Under the pieces are notes generated by a model. It was not told the DNA's origin and ran no database searches. It saw only the letters and a list, made by a program, of their open reading frames with translations. From Pseudomonadota bacterium (lineage in GTDB: Bacteria; Pseudomonadota; Gammaproteobacteria; Burkholderiales; Burkholderiaceae_C), in assembly GCA_021815805.1 (NCBI GenBank), contig JAKAZQ010000023.1:1-51818 (forward strand): a stretch of 51,818 bases of DNA, written 5' to 3'. This document shows, in pieces, positions 45,434 through 51,818 of this stretch. Each line of letters starts with the position of its first letter. Position 1 is the stretch's first letter. A program made the position numbers and the translations under genes.

Positions 45434-46668
45434 AGCCGGCGGGACCGACGCGGCATTTCCTGTTCCTGCAGGGCATGCCTTCCCCGTTCTTTCCGCGCAT
45501 CGCGCAGGCCTTGCGCGAGCACGGGCATCGCACCACCCGCATCAACCTGTGCCTGGGCGACCACCTGTTCTGGCGGCGTGGTGGCGAGGTGCTCGACTGG
45601 CGCGGCAGCCATGCCGAATGGCCCGCGTTCATCCAGGCCTTCCTGCGCCAGCAGCAGGTCAGCGACCTGCTGCTGCTGGGCGAGCAGCGCTACTACCACC
45701 GCGAGGCCGTGCAGGCCGCACTGGCACAGGGCGTGGCGGTCACCGTGCACGATTTCGGCTACATCCGCCCCGACTGGATCACCTTCGAGCGCAACGGCAT
45801 GAGCGGCGCCTCGCTGTTCCCGCGCAAGCCCGAGGCCATCCGCCAGCTGGCGGCGGCGAGCCCGAGTCCCGATTTCGCACCGCGCTTTCACGACGACGCG
45901 CTGCGCATGGCCGCCGCCGATCTGCTGTACAACTTCGCCAACCTGCTGCCGCTGTCGCGCTACGCCCGCTACCGCCGCAGCGACCGCCGGCCCCCCACCA
46001 TGGCCTACACGCTGGCCAGCGCGCGGCGCCTGCTCGGCAACCGACTGCTGCGCGAGCGCATGCACGCGCTGGTGCGTGACATCGAGTCGGCTGGCCGCCC
46101 CTATTACGTGTTCCCGCTGCAGCTCGACCACGACTTCCAGATCGTCGCCTACTCCCCCTACACCGGCATCGAGCACGCCATCGAGCAGGTGCTGCGCTCG
46201 TTCCAGCTGCACGCCCCGCGCGACGCGCTGCTGGTGCTCAAGGAGCATCCCTGGGATCCGGCGCTTCGCGACTGGCAGCGCGTTTCGGCGCGCCTGGCGC
46301 AGGGCTTGGGACTGGCCTCGCGCGTGCGCTACCTGCGCGGTGGAACCCTCGACACCCTGATGCGCGGCAGCGCCGGCGTGGTCACCGTCAACAGCACCAG
46401 CGGGCTGCGCGCGCTGCAGCTCGGATGCAAGCTCAAGGTGCTGGGCCAGGCTGTGTACGACGTGCCCGGCCTGAGCTTCCAGGGTGAGCTCGACGCCTTC
46501 TGGACCCAGGCGACAACGCCCGACCCGGAGCTTGTGCAGGATCTGCTGCGCGCCATCGCCGGCAGTATCCAGATCCGCGGCGTGTTCTTCCGCGAGCCCG
46601 GACTGGGGCACGCGGTGCAGCAGGCGGTGGGGCGTCTGCTCGACGGCACGGTGGGCAGGCCGGGGTGA
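45430..46668 (+). CDS. Capsule biosynthesis protein, KpsS-like (beta-Kdo transferase family)
   Basis: 412 residues, the size of KpsS. It has the capsule synthesis family pattern: an N-terminal FLFLQGMPSPFFPRIAQAL, TVHDFGYIRPDWITFE, then VLKEHPWDPAL, VRYLRGGTLDTLMRGSAGVVTVNST, and KVLGQAVYDVPGLSFQG, which resemble the donor site of the retaining Kdo transferases that build the poly-Kdo linker on phosphatidylglycerol at the inner membrane. ATG 45430 overlaps the SDR stop. The KpsC-like partner is 0.9 kb away on the other strand, so the two are not co-transcribed. Confidence 0.88.
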   Translation: MKPAGPTRHFLFLQGMPSPFFPRIAQALREHGHRTTRINLCLGDHLFWRRGGEVLDWRGSHAEWPAFIQAFLRQQQVSDLLLLGEQRYYHREAVQAALAQGVAVTVHDFGYIRPDWITFERNGMSGASLFPRKPEAIRQLAAASPSPDFAPRFHDDALRMAAADLLYNFANLLPLSRYARYRRSDRRPPTMAYTLASARRLLGNRLLRERMHALVRDIESAGRPYYVFPLQLDHDFQIVAYSPYTGIEHAIEQVLRSFQLHAPRDALLVLKEHPWDPALRDWQRVSARLAQGLGLASRVRYLRGGTLDTLMRGSAGVVTVNSTSGLRALQLGCKLKVLGQAVYDVPGLSFQGELDAFWTQATTPDPELVQDLLRAIAGSIQIRGVFFREPGLGHAVQQAVGRLLDGTVGRPG

Positions 46669-47577
46669 GTCGGCGCAGGCCCGGGGCCTGCACGGCCCGG
46701 CGTGCTCACGCGCCCGGGGACGCCCGGCCGTCCGATGTTCCGCGTTGCGACGCTTCTCGAACACGTTCTTGCAGGCACTGCTGTACCTTGGCCTCGATGG
46801 CCTCGATGGCCGCGAGGGGGCCATCGGGGAACCCGCTGCTCCGGCGCGATGCGCGCCGGCACGCGCATGACCCTCTCGCCCAGGCGCTGCACGGATTGCA
46901 CCGCCCCGATGCGCGCCGAGGGCGTCGGCATGAGGCGCGCAAGGCCGAGTCGCTCCACGAGCCAGGCGTAGCCGATCGGCTCTGCCGTAGTCCGCGCAAC
47001 AGACGCGTCAGCGGCGCGGCGACGGGATGCCCGACTTGACCATGGCTGAAGCTTGAGGTGCTTGAAAAAAGATTCAGAATCCAGACATCTTGGCCGAAAT
47101 TTTCAAGAAAACCGCCTTGCCGCGCCAAATCCCCGACGCTGCAAGCTCGGGCAGATCTCTTTGGTATTCGGGCATTTCTTTCAGAAATCCGCCGGGTTCC
47201 GAAAAAAGATTGAGCTCTTGGTCGTCATGCCGGCGTGACGGCAGGGTGGTTGCCCGGGGCGCCGCGGCAGTCGGGGGAGCCGGCACGTCGCGGGCCGGCG
47301 AGCCTGCCGCGCGCTGCGGGCGATCATTCGCCGTCCATGGCTCGCGGCAGCCATGGGCGCTTGGCGTCGCCAGGTGCGGTGATAGTGACCTGCATGGCAG
47401 TCCACCTTGGCCAGATGATGGTTTGATGGGGCCACGTCATGGCCGAGCAACAACTGGGCGGTGAGCGGGCTGCTCGACCGCACGCTGCATCGCGCTCACG
47501 CCTTCGACGGCGCCCGACCGCTGGGGCTATGGCTTCATCGCGTGGGGCCGTGGCGTCGACGCAGCGCCTGCGCACGC
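46669..47577. other. 909-base region with no confident gene; decayed or unusual DNA
   Basis: Minus-strand fragments look protein-like: AWLVERLGLARLMPTPSARI / GAVQSVQRLGERVMRVPARI (about 46830-46970) and, in a shifted frame, PDGPLAAIEAIEAKVQQCL (about 46765-46830), suggesting a gene broken by a frameshift; I cannot name the family. Around 47055-47230 the DNA is markedly less GC-rich, with GAAAAAAGATT occurring twice (47064-47074 and 47200-47210), and a minus-strand frame reads LFSEPGGFLKEMPEYQ. No intact gene is supported. Confidence 0.4.
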
Positions 47578-48627
47578 TCAGCGTACCCCGATGAAGCGTC
47601 GCAGCAAAAAGCGCCAGCCCTCCCACCACCAGGGCCGCGGGCCCGCGCTGCGCGCCTTCCAGGCCGCCAGTTCGTCCAGCGCCTGCTCCGGCTCCACCGG
47701 ACCGTGCGGGCCCAGATAGAGGGGGTACAAGAGCAGCGCTCCGGCCACCAGTTGGTCGAGTTGCAGCCGGCGCTGGCGTCGCGCCAGCGGGAGGCGGTCC
47801 TCGGTGAGCCCCCAGCCGCTGTAGAAGGGCTGGCCGTGGCACACCACCGGAAGGCCGCGCAGCAGCGCCTCGAAGCCGGCCAGCGAGGTCAGCACTTGCA
47901 GTTCGTCGACCTGCGCCAGCATGGCTGCCATCGGCACGTCTCCCACCACCTCGTCGCAGGCCTGCAGGGCATCTGACTCGCCGGCGCCGCGCCGACGCAG
48001 GCCGGCCAGCACGTCGGGATGGGGCTTGTACACCACGTAGCTGTCGGGGCGTTCGCGGCGCACCGTGCGCAGCAACTCCAGGTTGGTACGCAGCCCCGGC
48101 GCCCCAAAGGCCAGCGAAGCGTCGCTTTCCACCTGGCCGGGCACCAGCACCACGTGGCGCACTCCCGGCGGGCGATGCCAATCCTGGCTGCCCACGTTGT
48201 ACTTGCTCAGGCCCTCGCGCACCACGCGCTCGCGCAGCGCACGCGCCCGCGCCAGCAATTCGGGCGTGAATTCCGTCTCGGCCAGCAGGCGCTCCAGGCC
48301 CGACGGTCGGGTGGCGTCGTAGTACATGCCGTGGGTATCCACCACCCACGACAGCGGCCGCGCAAGTTCCGCGCCCAGGCCCACCGAGCGCAGGAAGCCA
48401 TCCTCCATGCGCAGTACCCGCATCCCCGGCGCCTGGCCCTCGGGCGGCGGCTTCGTGCCCCACAGCACCAGCGTGCCCCGCGCGGGCAGCGCAGCGCCCT
48501 CACGCAGGAACACCACCTCACGTCCGGGAAAGCAGCGGCGCACGAAGCGGTGTTTCCACCACGGGAAGGCGTGGACGTACAGCGCTCGCGAGGCAGGTTC
48601 GTCGCGCCGAGGATCAGGCCTGGCCAT
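47578..48627 (-). CDS. Single-module KpsC-like capsule Kdo transferase
   Basis: 349 residues. It has the capsule-synthesis pattern found in KpsC: RALYVHAFPWWKHRFVRRCF at the N-terminus, MRVLRMEDGFLRSVGLG, VVYKPHPDVLAGL, QVLTSLAGFEALLRGLPVVC and GQPFYSGWGLTEDRLPLARR. Canonical KpsC is about 670 residues with two such modules in tandem; this protein has only one. GGAGG six bases before ATG 48627 fixes the start. A degraded IS21 element lies directly upstream. It should add Kdo to the lipid-linked linker, acting with the KpsS-like enzyme at 45430. Confidence 0.87.
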   Translation of the reverse strand: MARPDPRRDEPASRALYVHAFPWWKHRFVRRCFPGREVVFLREGAALPARGTLVLWGTKPPPEGQAPGMRVLRMEDGFLRSVGLGAELARPLSWVVDTHGMYYDATRPSGLERLLAETEFTPELLARARALRERVVREGLSKYNVGSQDWHRPPGVRHVVLVPGQVESDASLAFGAPGLRTNLELLRTVRRERPDSYVVYKPHPDVLAGLRRRGAGESDALQACDEVVGDVPMAAMLAQVDELQVLTSLAGFEALLRGLPVVCHGQPFYSGWGLTEDRLPLARRQRRLQLDQLVAGALLLYPLYLGPHGPVEPEQALDELAAWKARSAGPRPWWWEGWRFLLRRFIGVR

Positions 48628-48699
48628 TGCAAACCTCCAGGCGGTTGTCGACAGGCACGCCAAGGGTCGGCCGGGAGATCATGGGAGCGAACTGGTTGA

Positions 48700-49110
48700 G
48701 GGTTTGTCCGGGCGTCTTTGCCACCCGAGTGTAGCCACGGCCAGCCCATGGACTTCCCGATGGTCGCTTCCTCGGTGGATCATGAGGCGGGCAGCCCTCG
48801 GTGCGACAGCCAGACCCTGCCGTGCACTCGGCGTAGGCACGCTGGACCAGCGGGTGTTGGCTACACGCCATGCTGATCGCACGCCTGCGGTTGTCCATGA
48901 TGACCCGCGCAGGTGCCGACGCGAACCACTCGAAGGCGCGGCGGTGGCGGCCCAGCCAGGTGGCCACCGCCTGGTCCCGGACGAACTCCGCGTACTGGTT
49001 TGGGCTGCTGCGTGCGCGCCGACGCTGGCGCTGCGTACAGCACGAGGGGCAAACTGCGATGGATCCGCCAGCGGGACAGGACACCAGGTCGCCCGCGCGC
49101 AAACAGCCCA
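48700..49110 (-). pseudogene. istA: Decayed IS21-family transposase gene (istA remnant)
   Basis: Over about 48750-48994 the minus strand reads YAEFVRDQAVATWLGRHRRA, FEWFASAPARVIMDNRRRAI, SMACSQHPLVQRAYAE and CPPHDPPRKR, which matches the catalytic core of IS21 IstA proteins (D-D-E region around MDN). The adjoining pieces continue in other frames and no istB or complete terminal repeats were recognised, so the element is fragmentary. Boundaries are approximate. It marks an old mobile-element insertion between the KpsC-like gene and the winged-helix gene. Confidence 0.72.
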
Positions 49111-49279
49111 GCTACGAGGTGTCGGCAGACATCGCATAGTGCGGTTGAACAACACGACATGCCAGCACTGCACGCCCGGCTGCGTCAGCCCGGTAAAGTT
49201 CGGGGAAGCGAAAGCCGCTGGAGTCATTGTTCAAGCAAGAAGCAGCGCAATTCGCACAACGTGCACGCACTGGGATTTC

Positions 49280-49627
49280 ATGAGATCCACGTACCTTCGA
49301 TTCCTCAGCCTCGCCCGCATGGCCAGCAAGCTGCCCGGCCTGCCAGCGCTGGACCCGGTAGAGGAGCGCCTGCTCGCGCAGTTGGCTGCAGTGTGGGCCA
49401 ACGAGCACCATCCGACCGTGCTCGAAACCCTTCGCATCGATGAGGGGATCTCGCCGCGCACCGTTCAACGGCGCATTGAAGGCCTTCTGGTCAAAGGTAT
49501 AATTGAATACCAAAACGATCTCACCGATCAGCGTGTCAAGCGCATCGCCCCCACCAAGCTGGCCGAGCAATACTTCGCACGCTTGGACCAGCTGATGAAA
49601 GCTGCACAAGGGGGCCAGCGCATCTGA
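49280..49627 (+). CDS. Winged-helix transcriptional regulator (MarR-like)
   Basis: 115 residues. The pattern LRIDEGISPRTVQRRIEGLL (helix-turn-helix, recognition helix near ISPRTVQRRI) followed by KGIIEYQNDLTDQRVKRIAPT (wing) and a C-terminal helix is that of a MarR-type winged helix protein. ATG 49280 and ATG 49319 are both possible; no strong ribosome binding site. It sits 17 bases upstream of the MASE1-like gene, so they are probably one operon, and the regulator may sense the state of that membrane protein or control it. Confidence 0.75.
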   Translation: MRSTYLRFLSLARMASKLPGLPALDPVEERLLAQLAAVWANEHHPTVLETLRIDEGISPRTVQRRIEGLLVKGIIEYQNDLTDQRVKRIAPTKLAEQYFARLDQLMKAAQGGQRI

Positions 49628-49644
49628 TCCGTTACCTGGCCTCG

Positions 49645-50196
49645 ATGCACCGTCGCGCCGTTGCAAGTGACCTGGGCGCGGTGGCTGCCACGGCCCTGGC
49701 CTGGATCGCTGCCTTTCACCTCAACGACTGGTTGTTCGCCCGAGCAGAGCTCTCGAGCTTCGTCAGCCTCATCTTTCTGCCCGCGGGAGTTCGCGTTCTC
49801 TCGGTGCTACTGCTCGGCTGGCCTGCTGTACTGGGGCTGTTCGTCGGCGTGGTCATCGTGGCCATCCCCAACTGGCATCTGCCTGCCGCGTTCGTGCCCG
49901 CAGCCATCTCTGCCATGGCTCCAGCAGTAGCGGTGACCGTCGCGACCCGATCCATGCGCCTTCGTGACGATCTGGCAGGGATCACGCCGCGGCAGATGGC
50001 CATCATCTCTTTCGCCGAGGCCGCCTTGAACGCCCTTCCAAGCAACCTGTTCTTCTGGGCGGAGGGCCGAACCGTGTCCCCTTGGCTGGATGTCTGGCCC
50101 ATGTTCCTGGGCGACCTCCTCGGCACGCTGCTGCTGCTGTACTGCGCAGCAGTACTGCTACGCCTTTTCCTGCGCTTCCAGCGTGGGACGACGTAG
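49645..50196 (+). CDS. Stand-alone MASE1-like integral membrane protein
   Basis: 183 residues, with about five or six hydrophobic helices and short loops. The pattern FVSLIFLPAGVRVLSVLLLGWPAVLGLFVGVV is that of the MASE1 sensor domain, which is normally the N-terminal part of cyclic-di-GMP enzymes or histidine kinases; here no output domain follows, and the protein ends RLFLRFQRGTT. Thus it might act as a sensor passing its signal to a separate partner, such as the winged-helix protein encoded just upstream. Confidence 0.75.
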   Translation: MHRRAVASDLGAVAATALAWIAAFHLNDWLFARAELSSFVSLIFLPAGVRVLSVLLLGWPAVLGLFVGVVIVAIPNWHLPAAFVPAAISAMAPAVAVTVATRSMRLRDDLAGITPRQMAIISFAEAALNALPSNLFFWAEGRTVSPWLDVWPMFLGDLLGTLLLLYCAAVLLRLFLRFQRGTT

Positions 50197-50231
50197 GCTC
50201 GTCGCGAGCAGACAACGACTGGCCTCACAAG

Positions 50232-50264
50232 GCGCATGACGCTGCGCCCGCAAGCGTCATGCGC
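50232..50264 (+). terminator. 12-bp perfect inverted repeat after the MASE1-like gene
   Basis: Arms GCGCATGACGCT (50232-50243) and AGCGTCATGCGC (50253-50264) with a 9-base loop, 36 bases after the stop codon. There is no T-run. Terminator or repeat element. Confidence 0.5.
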
Positions 50265-50644
50265 ATGCAACGAGGTGCGTTTCATCCCGGTGAAGCTGTA
50301 GGGGCTTGTGTCACAGGCCCTCTCGTCGTGAAGAATCGGCTCGTCGAGCAGATCTCCTTTGACCTTCTGTCCTCTGACCTTCTGTTTCGCTGGTTCGTGG
50401 ATCTGTCGATCGCGGACACGTTGTGACGCACCGATCAATTTCCAGCTTCCAAGAATCGCCGCACTGCGCGCCGCACTGCGATCCGCGCCGATGTAGCCAC
50501 CGCAAGGCGGTCTTCATGGCTCGAACTGGAAGCGCTCTTGGGCGCGTCGTTCGCGGCGGATCGGCATCGGTGAGGAGGCCGCCGCACGGGCAAAGCGGCG
50601 TACCGCCTTGCTGCGCGACGAGACGCATCCGGACTTTCCGTCAG
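50265..50644. other. Intergenic region with a short direct repeat
   Basis: TGACCTTCTGT occurs at 50360-50370 and 50375-50385. Words of this TGACCTCTGTCC type are often seen as short arrays near mobile or four-helix-bundle protein genes, but no such gene is present. Otherwise no coding frame is supported between the MASE1-like gene and the convergent cysNC stop at 50645. Confidence 0.45.
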
Positions 50645-51818
50645 TCACGCGTCGCCCAGAAATATGTCCAGCAAGGGTCGCACTGCGTCTTGTGGAACTA
50701 CGCCCGTGCCGCTTAGCCGAAACTCGGCGTTCTCTGGCGCTTCGTAGGGACTTTGGATCCCGGTCATGTTGGGAATCTCCCCCCTGCGCGCCTTGCGGTA
50801 CAGGCCCTTCACGTCGCGCGCCTCGCAGACCTCCAGCGGGGTGTCCACGTACACCTCCAGGAAACGCTGGGCCCCCACGATGTCCCGCGCCATCGCGCGG
50901 TCCCGCGCATAAGGCGAGATGAAGGCGGTCAGCACCACCAGCCCCGCATCGGCCATCAGGCGCGCCACTTCGGCCACGCGCCGGATGTTCTCCACGCGGT
51001 CCGCCTCGGTGAAGCCGAGGTCGCGGTTCAGGCCGTGGCGCAGGTTGTCGCCGTCCAGCAGAAAGGTGCGCAGGCCGCGTTCGTGCAGCGCCACTTCCAG
51101 CGCGTTGGCCAGGGTCGACTTGCCCGAACCCGACAGCCCGGTGAACCAGATCACGCACCCGGCGTGCCCGTTGAGGCGCTCGCGCTGCTGCGGCGTGATG
51201 CTCAGCGCCTGGCGGTGCACGTTGCTGGCGCGGCGCATCGAGTGGGTGATCATGCCCGCGGCCACCGTGGCGTTGCTGAAACGGTCGATCAGGATGAAGC
51301 CGCCCAGGGTGCGCGAGTTCGCGTAGGGCTCGAAGGCCAGCGGCCGGCCGACGGCGATCTTGCAGCGCGCGATGTCGTTCATCTCCAGGCTTCGCGCCGG
51401 CTCGTGGGCCAGGGTGTTCACCTCCACCCGGTAGTCGATTCCGGTGAGCGAAGCCGTCGCCTGCTGCGTGGCCAGGCGGATTTCGTAATGGCGCCCGACC
51501 AGCCCCGGCTCGGCGTGCATCCACACCACCATGGCCTCGAACTGGTCGCTGCACTCCACGGGGGCGTCGTCGCGCGTGAGCACGTCGCCGCGTGAGACGT
51601 CGATGGCTCGGTCCAGGCGCAGCGTGACGGCGTCTCCCGCGCCGGCCTCGGCCAGCGACTCGTCCAAGGTCACGATTTCGGCCACCCGCGTGAGCTCGCC
51701 GGAAGCGCTCACCCGCAGCGCATCACCCACGCGCAGGCGCCCGCTCGCCAGGCTGCCGCTGTAGCCGCGGAAATCGGCATGCGGGCGATTCACCCACTGC
51801 ACCGGGAACACGCACTTG
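50645..51818 (-). CDS. cysNC: Bifunctional sulfate adenylyltransferase subunit 1 / APS kinase (3' part)
   Basis: The 5' part lies beyond the right edge; about 390 codons are seen. The first ~190 residues are the beta-barrel domains II and III of the CysN GTPase subunit ([39 protein letters not shown]). The C-terminal domain is APS kinase: P-loop [50 protein letters not shown] and IQSPYEAPE. The fused enzyme makes PAPS from sulfate via APS. PAPS is the donor for sulfotransferases, which in a capsule island could sulfate the glycan, but no sulfotransferase is in the window. An older truncated copy of its APS kinase part is at 39126-39602. Confidence 0.95.
   Translation of the reverse strand, partial: KCVFPVQWVNRPHADFRGYSGSLASGRLRVGDALRVSASGELTRVAEIVTLDESLAEAGAGDAVTLRLDRAIDVSRGDVLTRDDAPVECSDQFEAMVVWMHAEPGLVGRHYEIRLATQQATASLTGIDYRVEVNTLAHEPARSLEMNDIARCKIAVGRPLAFEPYANSRTLGGFILIDRFSNATVAAGMITHSMRRASNVHRQALSITPQQRERLNGHAGCVIWFTGLSGSGKSTLANALEVALHERGLRTFLLDGDNLRHGLNRDLGFTEADRVENIRRVAEVARLMADAGLVVLTAFISPYARDRAMARDIVGAQRFLEVYVDTPLEVCEARDVKGLYRKARRGEIPNMTGIQSPYEAPENAEFRLSGTGVVPQDAVRPLLDIFLGDA

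Noticed and set aside
50360-50385. Site-specific iteron array or replication origin
   Set aside because: Only two 11-base copies, no DnaA boxes and no replication gene.

Overview
This is a GC-rich chromosomal window that reads as a betaproteobacterium of the order Burkholderiales. The evidence is the gene order mutS / hydrolase / pyrG / kdsA / eno / ftsB on one strand, a bpt-aat pair of N-degron transferases, a DUF3563-type microprotein and the codon usage. The genus cannot be fixed from the sequence; Thiomonas-, Leptothrix- or Rubrivivax-like relatives are reasonable guesses. No rRNA, tRNA or CRISPR array was seen.

Layout. 1-2.6 kb: sparse region with a possible old integration scar, a Gly/Ser-rich lipoprotein and a 65-residue small ORF. 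2.6-9.3 kb: oxidative metabolism, with an iron-type alcohol dehydrogenase, a beta-hydroxyacid dehydrogenase, a Rieske oxygenase, and a small periplasmic cytochrome c followed by a PQQ dehydrogenase carrying the extra aspartate typical of lanthanide-dependent enzymes. 9.6-25.1 kb: mostly housekeeping core: a PBP7-like endopeptidase with a striking His-rich repeat linker, an IclR regulator, bpt-aat, gamma-carbonic anhydrase, hslO, the long minus-strand block mutS to ftsB, a TRIC-type membrane protein, and a fumarylpyruvate/fumarylacetoacetate hydrolase plus zeta-GST isomerase pair. 25.5-30.4 kb: a compact four-gene chaperone-usher fimbrial operon with overlapping genes. 30.5-34 kb: 1-Cys peroxiredoxin, two coupled microproteins, an orphan response regulator and an EAL phosphodiesterase.

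34.5-51.8 kb is the accessory half. An intact amidase is followed by a secreted beta-propeller phosphoesterase, then by a relic junction in which a 5'-truncated, frameshifted cysC abuts a 5'-truncated second copy of the amidase 3' end. After that comes an unusual capsule-type polysaccharide island: a KpsD/CtrA-like outer-membrane lipoprotein, a GT1 glycosyltransferase, a FemAB/GNAT-like transferase, an SDR epimerase, a KpsS-like and a single-module KpsC-like Kdo transferase. A decayed IS21 transposase, a winged-helix/MASE1 gene pair and the 3' part of a cysNC sulfate-activation gene follow. The capsule ABC transporter genes (kpsM, kpsT, kpsE) are not in the window.

The most interesting items are the lanthanide-type PQQ dehydrogenase module, the HHVVR repeat of the endopeptidase, the cysC/amidase scar with a kpsC relic nearby, a perfect palindrome upstream of the polysaccharide export gene, the stand-alone MASE1 protein with its winged-helix partner, and several microproteins with good ribosome binding sites. 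Coordinates of starts are my own choice where several in-frame starts exist; this is stated in each entry.
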